26,654 nt of DNA from Stenotrophomonas maltophilia (GTDB lineage Bacteria; Pseudomonadota; Gammaproteobacteria; Xanthomonadales; Xanthomonadaceae): NCBI GenBank assembly GCA_002386405.1, contig DGIP01000267.1:1-26654 (forward strand), read 5' to 3'. The notes beneath the pieces were generated by a model. It worked only from the letters and a program-made list of their open reading frames with translations. It did not search any database and had not been told where the DNA came from. Of this stretch, positions 17,311 to 25,349 are shown piece by piece. A program made the translations under genes and the position numbers. Each line of letters begins with the position of its first letter. Position 1 is the first letter of the stretch.

Positions 17311-18129
17311 ATGTCCTCCACGACCGCTCCCGTTGAACGGCCTCGCATCTCGGCCTGCATTATCGCGTTCAATGAAGCCGACCGCATCGGCGATTGCCTG
17401 GCGTCGCTGGCCTTCTGCGATGAGGTGATCGTCGTGGACTCGTATTCCACCGATGCGACCGTCGCCATCGCCACCGCCGCCGGGGCAACGGTGCTGCAAC
17501 GGCCGTTCGATGGCTTCCGCAGCCAGAAGGCGTTCTGCGTGGCGCAGGCCACCCACGACTGGGTGCTGTGCCTGGATGCCGACGAGCGCATCAGCGATGC
17601 CCTGCGCGCGGCCATCCAGGCCGCCCAGGCCGATGGCTTTGCCGGCCACCACGGCTACCGGTTCGCCCGCCTGTCCGAGTATTTCGGCAGGTTCCTGCGC
17701 CACGGCAATGCCTACCCGGACCGGGTGCTGCGGCTGTTCGACCGCCGCCACGGCGGCTGGCGCGGCAAACGCGAGATCCACGAAGCCGCCAGTGTCGATG
17801 GCAGCGTGGGCACCCTGCGCGGCGATCTCATCCACTACCCCTACCGTTCGCTGGAGCAGCAGCTGGCCAAGACCCAGCGCTATGCGCGGATGATGGCCGA
17901 GCACGAATTCGCCCGCGGCAAGCGGGCCACGCTGGCCAAGCTGGTGCTGGCCCCGGCGTGGCGGTTCTGGCGGGGGCTGCTGCTGCGCGGCGGGTTCCGC
18001 GATGGCTGGCATGGGCTGGTGTATGCCTACGTGCGCGCCAACTACGTGCGCCAGAAGACCATCATGCTGTGGATGCTGCAGCACGGGCAGCCGGTCAGTG
18101 ACCCGCCCCGGCGCGGCGCCGCCCCCTGA
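17311..18129 (+). CDS. Family 2 glycosyltransferase, WaaE/KdtX-like
   Basis: A 272-aa GT-A enzyme. It starts with ISACIIAFNEADRIGDCLASL (13-33), then VVDSYSTDAT (41-50) with the nucleotide-binding Asp, and LDADE (88-92), the DXD-type metal site. KREIHEAASVDG and the Tyr/Arg-rich segment LIHYPYRSLEQQLAKTQRYA match the WaaE/KdtX group, which adds a hexose to the inner LPS core. The ATG at 17311 is the only reasonable start and overlaps the divergent start region. It is followed after 18 nt by the GT4 gene, so the two probably form an operon. Acceptor and donor sugars are not deducible. Confidence 0.88.
   Translation: MSSTTAPVERPRISACIIAFNEADRIGDCLASLAFCDEVIVVDSYSTDATVAIATAAGATVLQRPFDGFRSQKAFCVAQATHDWVLCLDADERISDALRAAIQAAQADGFAGHHGYRFARLSEYFGRFLRHGNAYPDRVLRLFDRRHGGWRGKREIHEAASVDGSVGTLRGDLIHYPYRSLEQQLAKTQRYARMMAEHEFARGKRATLAKLVLAPAWRFWRGLLLRGGFRDGWHGLVYAYVRANYVRQKTIMLWMLQHGQPVSDPPRRGAAP
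17315..17319 (-). promoter_or_regulatory. Ribosome binding site of the glycerophosphotransferase-like gene, inside the GT2 coding region
   Basis: The minus strand reads GGAGG here, five bases before the ATG at 17309-17307. The same bases on the plus strand are codons 2-3 of the GT2 gene that starts at 17311. This site decides the minus-strand start. Confidence 0.7.
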
Positions 18130-18147
18130 CATTCACCCAAGGCCTCC

Positions 18148-19269
18148 ATGAAGATCCTGTATACCAACTTCCACGCCGGTGACGGCGGTGGGCACACCAC
18201 GTACCTGGCCTCGCTGGCCCGGGCGCTGTCGCCGCGCCACCAGCTGTTCATGGCCGCCCCGGCCGGCAGCCGCGTGCTGCGCGTGGTGCGCCAGGAGCGC
18301 ATTGCCGAACCGGTGGAGATCGCCTTCAGCAGCGGCCTGGCCACGCTGGGGCGGCAATGGGCGGACCTGCGCACCCTGCGCGGGCTGATCCGCGAGCACG
18401 CCATCGATATCGTGCACGCCAACGGCGCGCGCGATCACCGTGTGGCGATGGAGGCAGTGGCGGGGCTGCCGAAGCGGCCCAAGCTGGTGTTCACCAAGCA
18501 CAACAGCAAATCGAGCAACACCTTCGGCAATACCGTACGCGCGCGCTGGGGCACCGACCGGGTGATCGCCGTGTCCGAACACACCCGGCAGATGCTGCTG
18601 GACAGCCCCTACCGGCGCTGTCCCATCGATGTGGTGCGCAATGGCGTGGACCTGCAGCGGTTCTCGCCGGTCCCGCCTGCCGAGGGCGCCGCGCTGCGCG
18701 CGCGCTGGACGCGCGATCCCGACGCGCTGGTCCTGGTAAGCAATGCCGGCACCGATAACCACAAGGGCTGGATCGACCTGGCCCGCGCCATCGCCACCCT
18801 GCCCGAGCCGCTGCGCGGCAAGGTGCACATGGCCGTGGCCGGGCGTGAGCCGGATCCGCGGCTGGTCGCCGAGGTGGAACAGCTCGGCATGGCCGCGCAG
18901 GTGCATTTTGCCGGGCTGCTGGAAGACATCCGCCCGTTCGTGGCCAGCGGCGATGCGGGCTTCGTGTTGTCCTACGACGTGGAAACCATCTCGTTTGCCT
19001 GCCGCGAAATGATGGCGATGGGCAAGCCGGTGATGGTCAGCGATTACGCCGGTTTGCCTGAGAACATCACGCATGGGCACAACGGCTGGATCGTGCCGGT
19101 GCGGAACGTGGCGGCCATCGCCGCGCAGGTGGTGGCGCTCTACGAGCAGCGTGGCGAGCTGGCCCGGATCGGGCAGGCCGCGCGCGCGCATGCGGCCGAG
19201 GCGTTCGGGTTGGAGACCTTCAGTGGCTTGACTGAGGCTTCTTACGAAGCGGTGTTGCGCGGGGGTTGA
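18148..19269 (+). CDS. Family 4 glycosyltransferase (GT-B fold)
   Basis: A 373-aa retaining glycosyltransferase with an N-terminal glycosyltransferase-4 domain beginning GDGGGHTTYLASLA (11-24) and NGVD at 165-168 at the domain linker. The C-terminal GT1-type domain carries the nucleotide-sugar motif EX7E as E279 to E287 (ETISFACRE) followed by MMAMGKPVMVSDYAGLPE. AAGG-type Shine-Dalgarno bases precede the ATG. It lies 18 nt after the GT2 gene. Its 3' end overlaps the convergent ligase-like gene by 28 nt. LPS core or surface glycan assembly is the likely role, from context. Confidence 0.92.
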   Translation: MKILYTNFHAGDGGGHTTYLASLARALSPRHQLFMAAPAGSRVLRVVRQERIAEPVEIAFSSGLATLGRQWADLRTLRGLIREHAIDIVHANGARDHRVAMEAVAGLPKRPKLVFTKHNSKSSNTFGNTVRARWGTDRVIAVSEHTRQMLLDSPYRRCPIDVVRNGVDLQRFSPVPPAEGAALRARWTRDPDALVLVSNAGTDNHKGWIDLARAIATLPEPLRGKVHMAVAGREPDPRLVAEVEQLGMAAQVHFAGLLEDIRPFVASGDAGFVLSYDVETISFACREMMAMGKPVMVSDYAGLPENITHGHNGWIVPVRNVAAIAAQVVALYEQRGELARIGQAARAHAAEAFGLETFSGLTEASYEAVLRGG

Positions 19270-20612
19270 GCGTCGCCGCGCAGGCGCAGGGGGTCGGACA
19301 GCGCCAGGAAGAAGGCGATCCAGGTGGCGTAGAACGAGGCAGTGCGCATGTCGCGGAACATCATTTCGGTGAGGCCGAACACCGCAAAGCCCACGCAGAT
19401 CATCAGGCCCGCACCCGCGAACAGGCGGGTTGGCCGGTCGGTCACGCCCAGCCGCAGGCGCTTGGCGAACACCCAGCCCGGCGCGATGTACAGCAGCACC
19501 AGTCCCAACCCGCCCAGCACGCCATAGGTGGCCAGGAAGTACAGCAGGTCGTTGTGGGTTTCACCGAAGTCGCGCGCCACCGTGGGGGTGACCTGCTTGG
19601 CCTCGGCCAGCTGCGCCAGCTCTTCGCGGAAGCGGTCGCCGCCGCCGATGCCGAACACCGGCTCGCTGCGGATCATGTGCCCGGCCGCGCTCCACAGCTG
19701 CAGGCGGATGCACACCGACGTATCGGACAGGTGCGCCACCTGGCACTGGTCGAACTCGCTCACCCCAAGGTGGATGCGCTCACGCATGGAGGCGTCGCTG
19801 GCCACGATGATGCCGGCCACGCCCAGCAGCAGTGCGGCCGCCAGGACCTTGAAACGGTTCATGCGCCGCCCCTGGACAAGCAGGGCGATGAACAGGAAGA
19901 ACGGAATGGCCAGCAGCCCGCCACGGGTCTGGGTGGCCAGGAAGGCCCCGATGCCGGCGATGCCGGTAACCAGCTTCAGCGCGAACTCGGTGCGGCGGAA
20001 ACGGGTGATGCGCAGGCCCAGCAGCAGGAAGGAAATGACCGAGAACAGCAGGGTCAGGTCGCCGTAGGTGACTGCATTGAACTGCCGGGTCTGCGGTCGC
20101 GCCCCGGTGCTCAGCACCAGCCAGGCCACGTTGATCACCGCATACCAGATGCCGCCGAGCAGGCCGAACGCCGCATGCGCCAGGATATGGCGCGGCATGC
20201 GCAGCAGTGCGGCCAGGATCAGGCCCACGGTCAGCAGGCGCACGGCCTTCTCGACCTCCGACCCTTTCCAGATGCCATGCACGCCCAGGCTGACCAGCAC
20301 GCCCACCAGCATCACCGCCATGCCCAGCACCATCCACAGGTACTCGCGGCGGTTGTCGCACCAGGTACTGCCCACGGCAGGGCGGCGCACCCAGGCCAGG
20401 GTGATGAAGCTGAGCAGCACCAGCCCGTAGTAGCCCGCGCTGCCGCCATCCATCGTCGACATCAACAGCACCGGCGAAAGACCAAGCGCCACCGTGAATA
20501 CCCATGCCAGGACAGGGTTGACGCCGGCAGGACGGGAAAGCGCGTGGGTCACGTTCAATGCGGTTCGGGCGGAGCGGTCGGCATTGTCGCTGATCGGTCG
20601 GGAATGATCCAT
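19242..20612 (-). CDS. O-antigen ligase-like (Wzy_C family) membrane protein
   Basis: The 456-aa polytopic protein has roughly ten to twelve hydrophobic helices and one large periplasmic loop near the C-terminus (about 300-385). This loop holds CIRLQLWSAAGHMIRSEPVFGIGGGDRF and THNDLLYFLATYGVLGG, the conserved Arg and His blocks of the WaaL/Wzy superfamily, which ligate or polymerise undecaprenyl-linked glycans at the periplasmic face. The start at 20612 gives a cytosolic N-terminus and is 10 nt after the stop of the GT-C gene; the longer frame is antisense to other sequence and has no helix. It could be a ligase or a polymerase; context with core glycosyltransferases favours ligase. Confidence 0.85.
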   Translation of the reverse strand: MDHSRPISDNADRSARTALNVTHALSRPAGVNPVLAWVFTVALGLSPVLLMSTMDGGSAGYYGLVLLSFITLAWVRRPAVGSTWCDNRREYLWMVLGMAVMLVGVLVSLGVHGIWKGSEVEKAVRLLTVGLILAALLRMPRHILAHAAFGLLGGIWYAVINVAWLVLSTGARPQTRQFNAVTYGDLTLLFSVISFLLLGLRITRFRRTEFALKLVTGIAGIGAFLATQTRGGLLAIPFFLFIALLVQGRRMNRFKVLAAALLLGVAGIIVASDASMRERIHLGVSEFDQCQVAHLSDTSVCIRLQLWSAAGHMIRSEPVFGIGGGDRFREELAQLAEAKQVTPTVARDFGETHNDLLYFLATYGVLGGLGLVLLYIAPGWVFAKRLRLGVTDRPTRLFAGAGLMICVGFAVFGLTEMMFRDMRTASFYATWIAFFLALSDPLRLRGDAQPPRNTAS

Positions 20613-20622
20613 GAGCGTGCGG

Positions 20623-22347
20623 CTAGTCTTCGCCGTCTTCCTTGCCCTGCTCCAGGCGGATCCGGGCCAGGTCCACGGCGCTGGGCTGGCAGGGCCCGAC
20701 AAAGGCATGGGCCGGCACCAGCCACCAGCCACGCCGGTTGGCCACGCCTACCCGCTCGGCCTGTGACCGGTCCACGCAATCCAGCAGTGCCGCTTGCTGT
20801 ACCAGCAGCCAGCGCTGCCCGGGCGCCTGCGCTTGCCACGCCCTGCCGTCCTGCAGCTGGTGGTACCAGCGTCGCTTGAAGCCAAAGGTGCGTACAGGGC
20901 GGTCGGACATGAGCAGGTTCTGCTCTTTCCAGCCGACCAGGCCCAGCTCCGCATCCGGGCCGATCCGTTCGCCCGCCTGGCGCATCAGACCGCGCGCGGA
21001 ACTGGAATCATTGAACAGCGGGTAGCCCACCAGCCCGTAGGCCACCCAGGCCATGGCCAGGATCGAGATCACCGCCAGGTGGAATCGGCGCCGCCCACTG
21101 AAGACCAGGCTGACCACGCCCCAGCTGCCCAGCGCGATGCCGACCCAGCCCAGCGCGGCGGTCACCGAGGCATCGATGCCACGTTCGAGGATGAGCTTGC
21201 GTTCGAAGCCGGGCTCGCCACCCAGCATCGCCACGCCCACGCCCAGCAGCGCCACCGTCAGCAGCGCGGCGAACCCGCCCAGGACCCATTGCACGTCACG
21301 CCGGCGCAGCAGCCCCGGCAGCAACGGCGCCAGCGCCAGGCAGAACATCGGCAGCGCCGGCAGGATGTAGACATCGCGCTTGCCATGCGGAATGGAGAAG
21401 AACAGCACGATGAGCAGCCACCAGCCCAGCAGCAGCAGGTAGCGCGGGTCACGCCGGCGCAGGCGCCGCCACCAGGCCGGAATCGCCCATGGCACCAGCA
21501 GGAACGCCGGAATCCACATCGAGGGCATGGTGGCCAGGAAGTACCACCACGGCTGGTGGTGGTCCCAGGACTGCGCGTAGCGCTTGGCGGTCTGCCGGAA
21601 CAGGATGTCGTCCATGTAGGCGCGGTACTCGGCCGCGCCGCTGGCAGTGGCGGCCAGCACCATCGGCACCAGCCACAGCGCAATGGCGGCCAGGAAGGCC
21701 AGCGGCCCCACCCAGAACCGCCCGTCGCGCAGGTCCAGCCGCACCCGCGACCAGCCCATGGCCACGGCGGCCAGCGCCGGCACCAGCATCAGCAGCGCCA
21801 GCACGCCCACGCCCTTGGTGATCACCCCCAGCCCGGCGGCGAACCAGCCCAGCCACCACCAGCGCCAGGCCGGCCCGCACAGCAGGTGGCGCAGCATGCC
21901 GTAGTTGGCCAGGGTGATGAAGAACACCACCAGCGGGTCGATCTGGGCCTTCTTGGCCTGGAAGGTGAAGTGCACGGCGAACAGCAGCGCCCAGGCGGCA
22001 TACAGGCCGACCTTGCGGGTCCACAGCCGGCGGCCCAGGTCGTACACGAGGGCCATCGTACCCAGCGCGGCCAACAGGGTGGGCAGCAGGAACGCCACCC
22101 GCCAGTCGCGCAGCACGGTGTACAGCGCGGCTTGCAGCCACATCAACATCGGCGGCTTGTCCGAGTACAGCTCGGTACCCCGGTGCGGGAACAGCCAGTC
22201 CCCGCTCAGCACCATCTGCTTGGCCACCAGCGCAAAGCGCGGCTCGTCCGAGGGCCACGGGTCGCGCATGCCCAGCCCGGCCCCCAGCACCAGCAGGGCC
22301 ATCAGGGCAAGCAACCAGAACTCCCGGGATTCGCGTGTTTTCAGCAT
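20623..22347 (-). CDS. ArnT/PMT-like GT-C glycosyltransferase
   Basis: A 574-aa polytopic membrane protein. The N-terminal helix is followed by a periplasmic loop with DPWPSDEPRFALVAKQM, where the DE pair is the catalytic and metal-binding site of the GT39/GT83 superfamily, then YSDKPPMLMWL, matching the second loop of ArnT-type enzymes. About eleven to thirteen helices follow and a soluble C-terminal domain covers roughly the last 110 residues. Such enzymes use polyprenyl-phosphate sugars, for example to add aminoarabinose to lipid A. Substrate is unknown; no arn synthesis genes occur in the window. It lies 24 nt after rsmB and 10 nt before the ligase-like gene, so it is probably in the same transcript. 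Confidence 0.88.
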   Translation of the reverse strand: MLKTRESREFWLLALMALLVLGAGLGMRDPWPSDEPRFALVAKQMVLSGDWLFPHRGTELYSDKPPMLMWLQAALYTVLRDWRVAFLLPTLLAALGTMALVYDLGRRLWTRKVGLYAAWALLFAVHFTFQAKKAQIDPLVVFFITLANYGMLRHLLCGPAWRWWWLGWFAAGLGVITKGVGVLALLMLVPALAAVAMGWSRVRLDLRDGRFWVGPLAFLAAIALWLVPMVLAATASGAAEYRAYMDDILFRQTAKRYAQSWDHHQPWWYFLATMPSMWIPAFLLVPWAIPAWWRRLRRRDPRYLLLLGWWLLIVLFFSIPHGKRDVYILPALPMFCLALAPLLPGLLRRRDVQWVLGGFAALLTVALLGVGVAMLGGEPGFERKLILERGIDASVTAALGWVGIALGSWGVVSLVFSGRRRFHLAVISILAMAWVAYGLVGYPLFNDSSSARGLMRQAGERIGPDAELGLVGWKEQNLLMSDRPVRTFGFKRRWYHQLQDGRAWQAQAPGQRWLLVQQAALLDCVDRSQAERVGVANRRGWWLVPAHAFVGPCQPSAVDLARIRLEQGKEDGED

Positions 22348-22371
22348 GGGCGCGATTCTAACGGTGCCGTA

Positions 22372-23712
22372 TTACCCCTTCTTTAGCAGACGCGCGTAGA
22401 AGAAGCCGTCAGCACCGTGTTCGCCGGGCAGGCGCTGGCGCCCGGCCCAGGAATCGTGACCGTAAGCGTCACCCAGTGGCAGGAATCCCGCGCCGCGGGT
22501 GCGCTGCAGGAAGGCTTCGATCTGGAACTGGTTTTCGTCGCGCAGGATCGAGCATGTCGCGTACAGCAGGGTGCCGCCCGGGGCGAGCATGCCGAAGCAG
22601 GCATCCAGCAGGCGCGCCTGAAGCGCGACCAGCGCCGGGATGTCGGTGGCGCGGCGGTGCAGCAGCACGTCCGGCTGGCGGCGGATGATGCCGGTGGCCG
22701 AACACGGGGCATCCAGCAGGATCACGTCGAACGGCTGCCCGTCCCACCAGCTGGCCGGGTCGGTGGCATCGGCCGCCCGCACCTGGGCGTGTTCGCCCAC
22801 CCCGGTGCGTGCGAAGGTTTCGCTGATGCGCTTGAGCCGGCGTGCATCGATGTCCAGCGCCAGCAGGCGCAGGCTGGGGTCGCGCTCGAGCAGGTGCGCC
22901 GACTTGCCGCCCGGGGCGGCGCAGGCATCGAGCACTCGCGCGCCCTTGGGCACGGCCAGCGCATCGGCTACCTGCTGCGCCGACAGGTCCTGCACCGACA
23001 GCGCGCCATCGGCAAACCCGGGCAATGCCGAAACGGCCACCGGAACCGGCAGGCGGATCGCATCGCCGCCCAGCTCACTGGCCTCGGCGGCGATGCCGGC
23101 CGCTTCCAGCTGCTCCAGCATCGCCTCGCGGCTGCCATGCTGGCGGTTGACCCGCAACCACAGCGGGGCCGGCTGCAGGCTGGCAGTGAAGATGTCGTCG
23201 GCCTGCTCGGGCCAGTCCTGTTCGATCTGCTCGGCCATCCACTGCGGGAAGGCCTCGCGCGCCGGCAGCGGCGGAATGCCATCACGCTGGGCACGGCGCA
23301 GCAATGCGTTGACCATCCCGGCCTGGCGCTCCTTGCCCAGCGCGCGGGCGGCATCGACCGTGGCCGAGAGTGCGGCATGTGCGGGCAGCTCGAGCGCATC
23401 GAGCTGGGCGAAGCCAACCAGCAGCAGCGCGCGCAGTTCGTCCTCGCGCACGCCCAGCGGGCGTTGCATCCACTGGGCCAGGGCGGCGTCATAGGCGGTG
23501 CGCCGGCGCAGCACGGCAAAGCACAGGGCTTCGAGCAGCGCGCGGTCGCGGCTGTCGTCCAGGCTGGGCAGCGCGGTGGCCAGTTCGGCCTTGAGCGAGC
23601 GGCCACGGCCGATCACCTGGGCCAGCACGCGGGCGGCGAGCACGCGGGTGGGTACGCCCGGGGCCAGGCCGGACAGCGCGGGGGACGGTTTGTTCTGGCG
23701 GGGCTGGGCCAT
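22372..23712 (-). CDS. rsmB: 16S rRNA (cytosine(967)-C5)-methyltransferase RsmB
   Basis: The 446-aa protein has an N-terminal NusB-like RNA-binding domain (about 20-150) and a C-terminal SAM-dependent methyltransferase domain. The SAM loop is DACAAPGGK (262-270). The two catalytic cysteines are C337 in [15 protein letters not shown] and C387 in ATCSI. Together these identify an RsmB/Fmu enzyme that methylates C967 of 16S rRNA. The start at 23712 gives MAQPRQNK; further upstream frame is antisense to fmt. The ATG lies one base after the fmt stop codon, so the genes are tightly coupled, the same order as in E. coli (fmt-rsmB). Confidence 0.96.
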   Translation of the reverse strand: MAQPRQNKPSPALSGLAPGVPTRVLAARVLAQVIGRGRSLKAELATALPSLDDSRDRALLEALCFAVLRRRTAYDAALAQWMQRPLGVREDELRALLLVGFAQLDALELPAHAALSATVDAARALGKERQAGMVNALLRRAQRDGIPPLPAREAFPQWMAEQIEQDWPEQADDIFTASLQPAPLWLRVNRQHGSREAMLEQLEAAGIAAEASELGGDAIRLPVPVAVSALPGFADGALSVQDLSAQQVADALAVPKGARVLDACAAPGGKSAHLLERDPSLRLLALDIDARRLKRISETFARTGVGEHAQVRAADATDPASWWDGQPFDVILLDAPCSATGIIRRQPDVLLHRRATDIPALVALQARLLDACFGMLAPGGTLLYATCSILRDENQFQIEAFLQRTRGAGFLPLGDAYGHDSWAGRQRLPGEHGADGFFYARLLKKG

Positions 23713-23713
23713 C

Positions 23714-24637
23714 TCAGCTGCCCACGGCCAGGTCGCGGCGGGCATTGAGGTAGTCGGCGGCGGTGATCGCCTTGCCCCCCTCCCGCTGCAGTACGCGCAG
23801 GCGCAGGGCGCCCTGGCCACAGGCGATGTCGATGCCGTCACGGCCGGCCGCCAGCAGGGTGCCCGGGGCCTTGCCCTGGTTGTCGGCCAGCGCCACCGCG
23901 CCGTGGATGCGCACGCGCTCGCCGGCCAGCTGGGCTTCGGCAATCGGCCACGGGTTGAAGGCACGCACGGTGCGCTCCAGCACCTGCGCATCCTGCGACC
24001 AGTCCAGTCGCGCTTCGGCCTTGTCCAGCTTGTGCGCGTAGGTCACGCCTTGTTCCGGCTGCGGCTGGGCGATCGGCTTGAGGCCGGCGCGCAGCAGGCC
24101 CAGGCCGTCGGACAGCACCTGCGCGCCCAGTTCGGCCAGGCGGTCGTGCAGCGAACCGCCCAGTTCACCGGCCTGGATCGGGGTGTGCTGGCGCAGCAGC
24201 ACCGGGCCGGTGTCCAGCCCGGCTTCCATCTGCATCAGGCACACGCCGGTTTCGGTATCGCCGGCCTGGATGGCGCGCTGGATCGGCGCGGCACCGCGCC
24301 AGCGCGGCAGCAGCGAGGCATGCACGTTCCAGCAGCCGTGGGTCGGAATGGCCAGCACTGCCTTGGGCAGGATCAACCCGTAGGCCACCACCACCAGCAG
24401 GTCCGGCTGCAGGTCGCGCAGCTGCTGTTGGGCCTCGGCGGTCTTGAGCGATTCGGGCTGGAACACCGGAATGCCGCGGGCGATCGCCTCCAGCTTCACC
24501 GGCGAGGGCATCAGCCCACGGCCACGGCCGGCCGGGCGGTCCGGCTGGGTGTACACGCCCACCACCTCGTGGTGGCGCGCGGCGGCACGCAGCGAGGCGA
24601 CGGCGAACTCAGGCGTTCCGGCAAAGACAATCTTCAT
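23714..24637 (-). CDS. fmt: Methionyl-tRNA formyltransferase
   Basis: The 307-aa enzyme formylates initiator Met-tRNA using 10-formyl-THF. The catalytic residues are all present: N104, H106 and D142, with the signature [13 protein letters not shown] at 108-120. The C-terminal OB-like domain is complete and ends with [18 protein letters not shown] precedes the ATG at a suitable distance. A strong terminator hairpin ends only about 17 nt upstream of the start, so read-through from def or an upstream promoter is needed for expression. It is followed after one base by rsmB. Confidence 0.97.
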   Translation of the reverse strand: MKIVFAGTPEFAVASLRAAARHHEVVGVYTQPDRPAGRGRGLMPSPVKLEAIARGIPVFQPESLKTAEAQQQLRDLQPDLLVVVAYGLILPKAVLAIPTHGCWNVHASLLPRWRGAAPIQRAIQAGDTETGVCLMQMEAGLDTGPVLLRQHTPIQAGELGGSLHDRLAELGAQVLSDGLGLLRAGLKPIAQPQPEQGVTYAHKLDKAEARLDWSQDAQVLERTVRAFNPWPIAEAQLAGERVRIHGAVALADNQGKAPGTLLAAGRDGIDIACGQGALRLRVLQREGGKAITAADYLNARRDLAVGS

Positions 24638-24654
24638 GGCGTTCCCACTTGCAG

Positions 24655-24684
24655 AAAGAAAAACGGCGCCGGGGCGCGGCGCCG
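24655..24684 (-). terminator. Rho-independent terminator between def and fmt
   Basis: On the minus strand a 7-bp GC stem (24664-24670 with 24678-24684) and 7-nt loop are followed by TTTTT at 24663-24659, one C and TTT. It lies 28 nt after the def stop and about 17 nt before the fmt ATG. Confidence 0.8.
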
Positions 24685-24711
24685 AACAACCGGTCGGGCG
24701 GCGTGGCCAGG

Positions 24712-25224
24712 TCAGGCAACGTGCTTGCGCGACTTGGCCAGCTTCTTGCGGACCATCTCGCGCTTGAGCGGAGACAGGTAATCAATGAACAGCTTGCCGT
24801 CCAGGTGGTCCATCTCGTGCTGCACGCACACGGCCAGCAGGCCGTCGGTGGTCAGCTCCTGGGCCACGCCCTGGCGGTCCAGGAAGCGCACGGTGATGGT
24901 GTCGGCGCGGGTCACGTCGGCAAAGATGCCGGGCACCGACAGGCAGCCTTCCTGGTAGACCTGGCCGCCTTCGCTGGCCACGATCTCCGGGTTGATGAAC
25001 ACCCGGGGGGTGTCCTTCTCTTCGCTGACGTCGATGACCATGAAGCGCTTGTGGACGTCCACCTGGGACGCGGCCAGGCCGATGCCGGGGGCCTCGTACA
25101 TGGTCTGGAACATGTTGTCGATCAGTTCCTGGAAGGCCGGGGTGGTCACTTCGGCGGCGTCGATCAGCGCAGCCTTGGTGCGCAGGCGCGGGTCCGGGAA
25201 CTCGAGAATGGGCAGGATAGCCAT
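24712..25224 (-). CDS. def: Peptide deformylase
   Basis: A 170-aa metalloenzyme that removes the N-formyl group from nascent proteins. All three motifs are present: GIGLAASQV (47-55), EGCLS with metal ligand C94, and QHEMDH with H136, E137 and H140. The start at 25224 gives [14 protein letters not shown], the family N-terminus. A TAGAAT (minus strand, 25269-25274) is a possible -10 box in the divergent gap shared with the LysM gene. A terminator follows the gene and separates it from fmt. Confidence 0.97.
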   Translation of the reverse strand: MAILPILEFPDPRLRTKAALIDAAEVTTPAFQELIDNMFQTMYEAPGIGLAASQVDVHKRFMVIDVSEEKDTPRVFINPEIVASEGGQVYQEGCLSVPGIFADVTRADTITVRFLDRQGVAQELTTDGLLAVCVQHEMDHLDGKLFIDYLSPLKREMVRKKLAKSRKHVA

Positions 25225-25284
25225 GGCAAATACCGTTTGGGGGCGCCCTGAAAGCGGCGTACGTCGCAATTCTATCGCCAACGC

Positions 25285-25315
25285 TTGCCTTGCGCCCCGG
25301 TTTCTGGACTATAGT
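25285..25315 (+). promoter_or_regulatory. Candidate promoter of the LysM gene
   Basis: TTGCCT at 25285-25290 and TATAGT at 25310-25315 with a 19-nt spacer, 35 nt upstream of the LysM ATG. The -10 is good and the spacer is long. The region is shared with the divergent def gene. Confidence 0.5.
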
Positions 25316-25349
25316 GCTCGAACCTGTTGGGGAATCAGGCACCACACCT

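Noticed and set aside
19266..22386. Two plus-strand frames over 500 aa opposite the ligase-like and GT-C genes
   Set aside because: Both are antisense to membrane proteins and are Gln/His-rich without domains.
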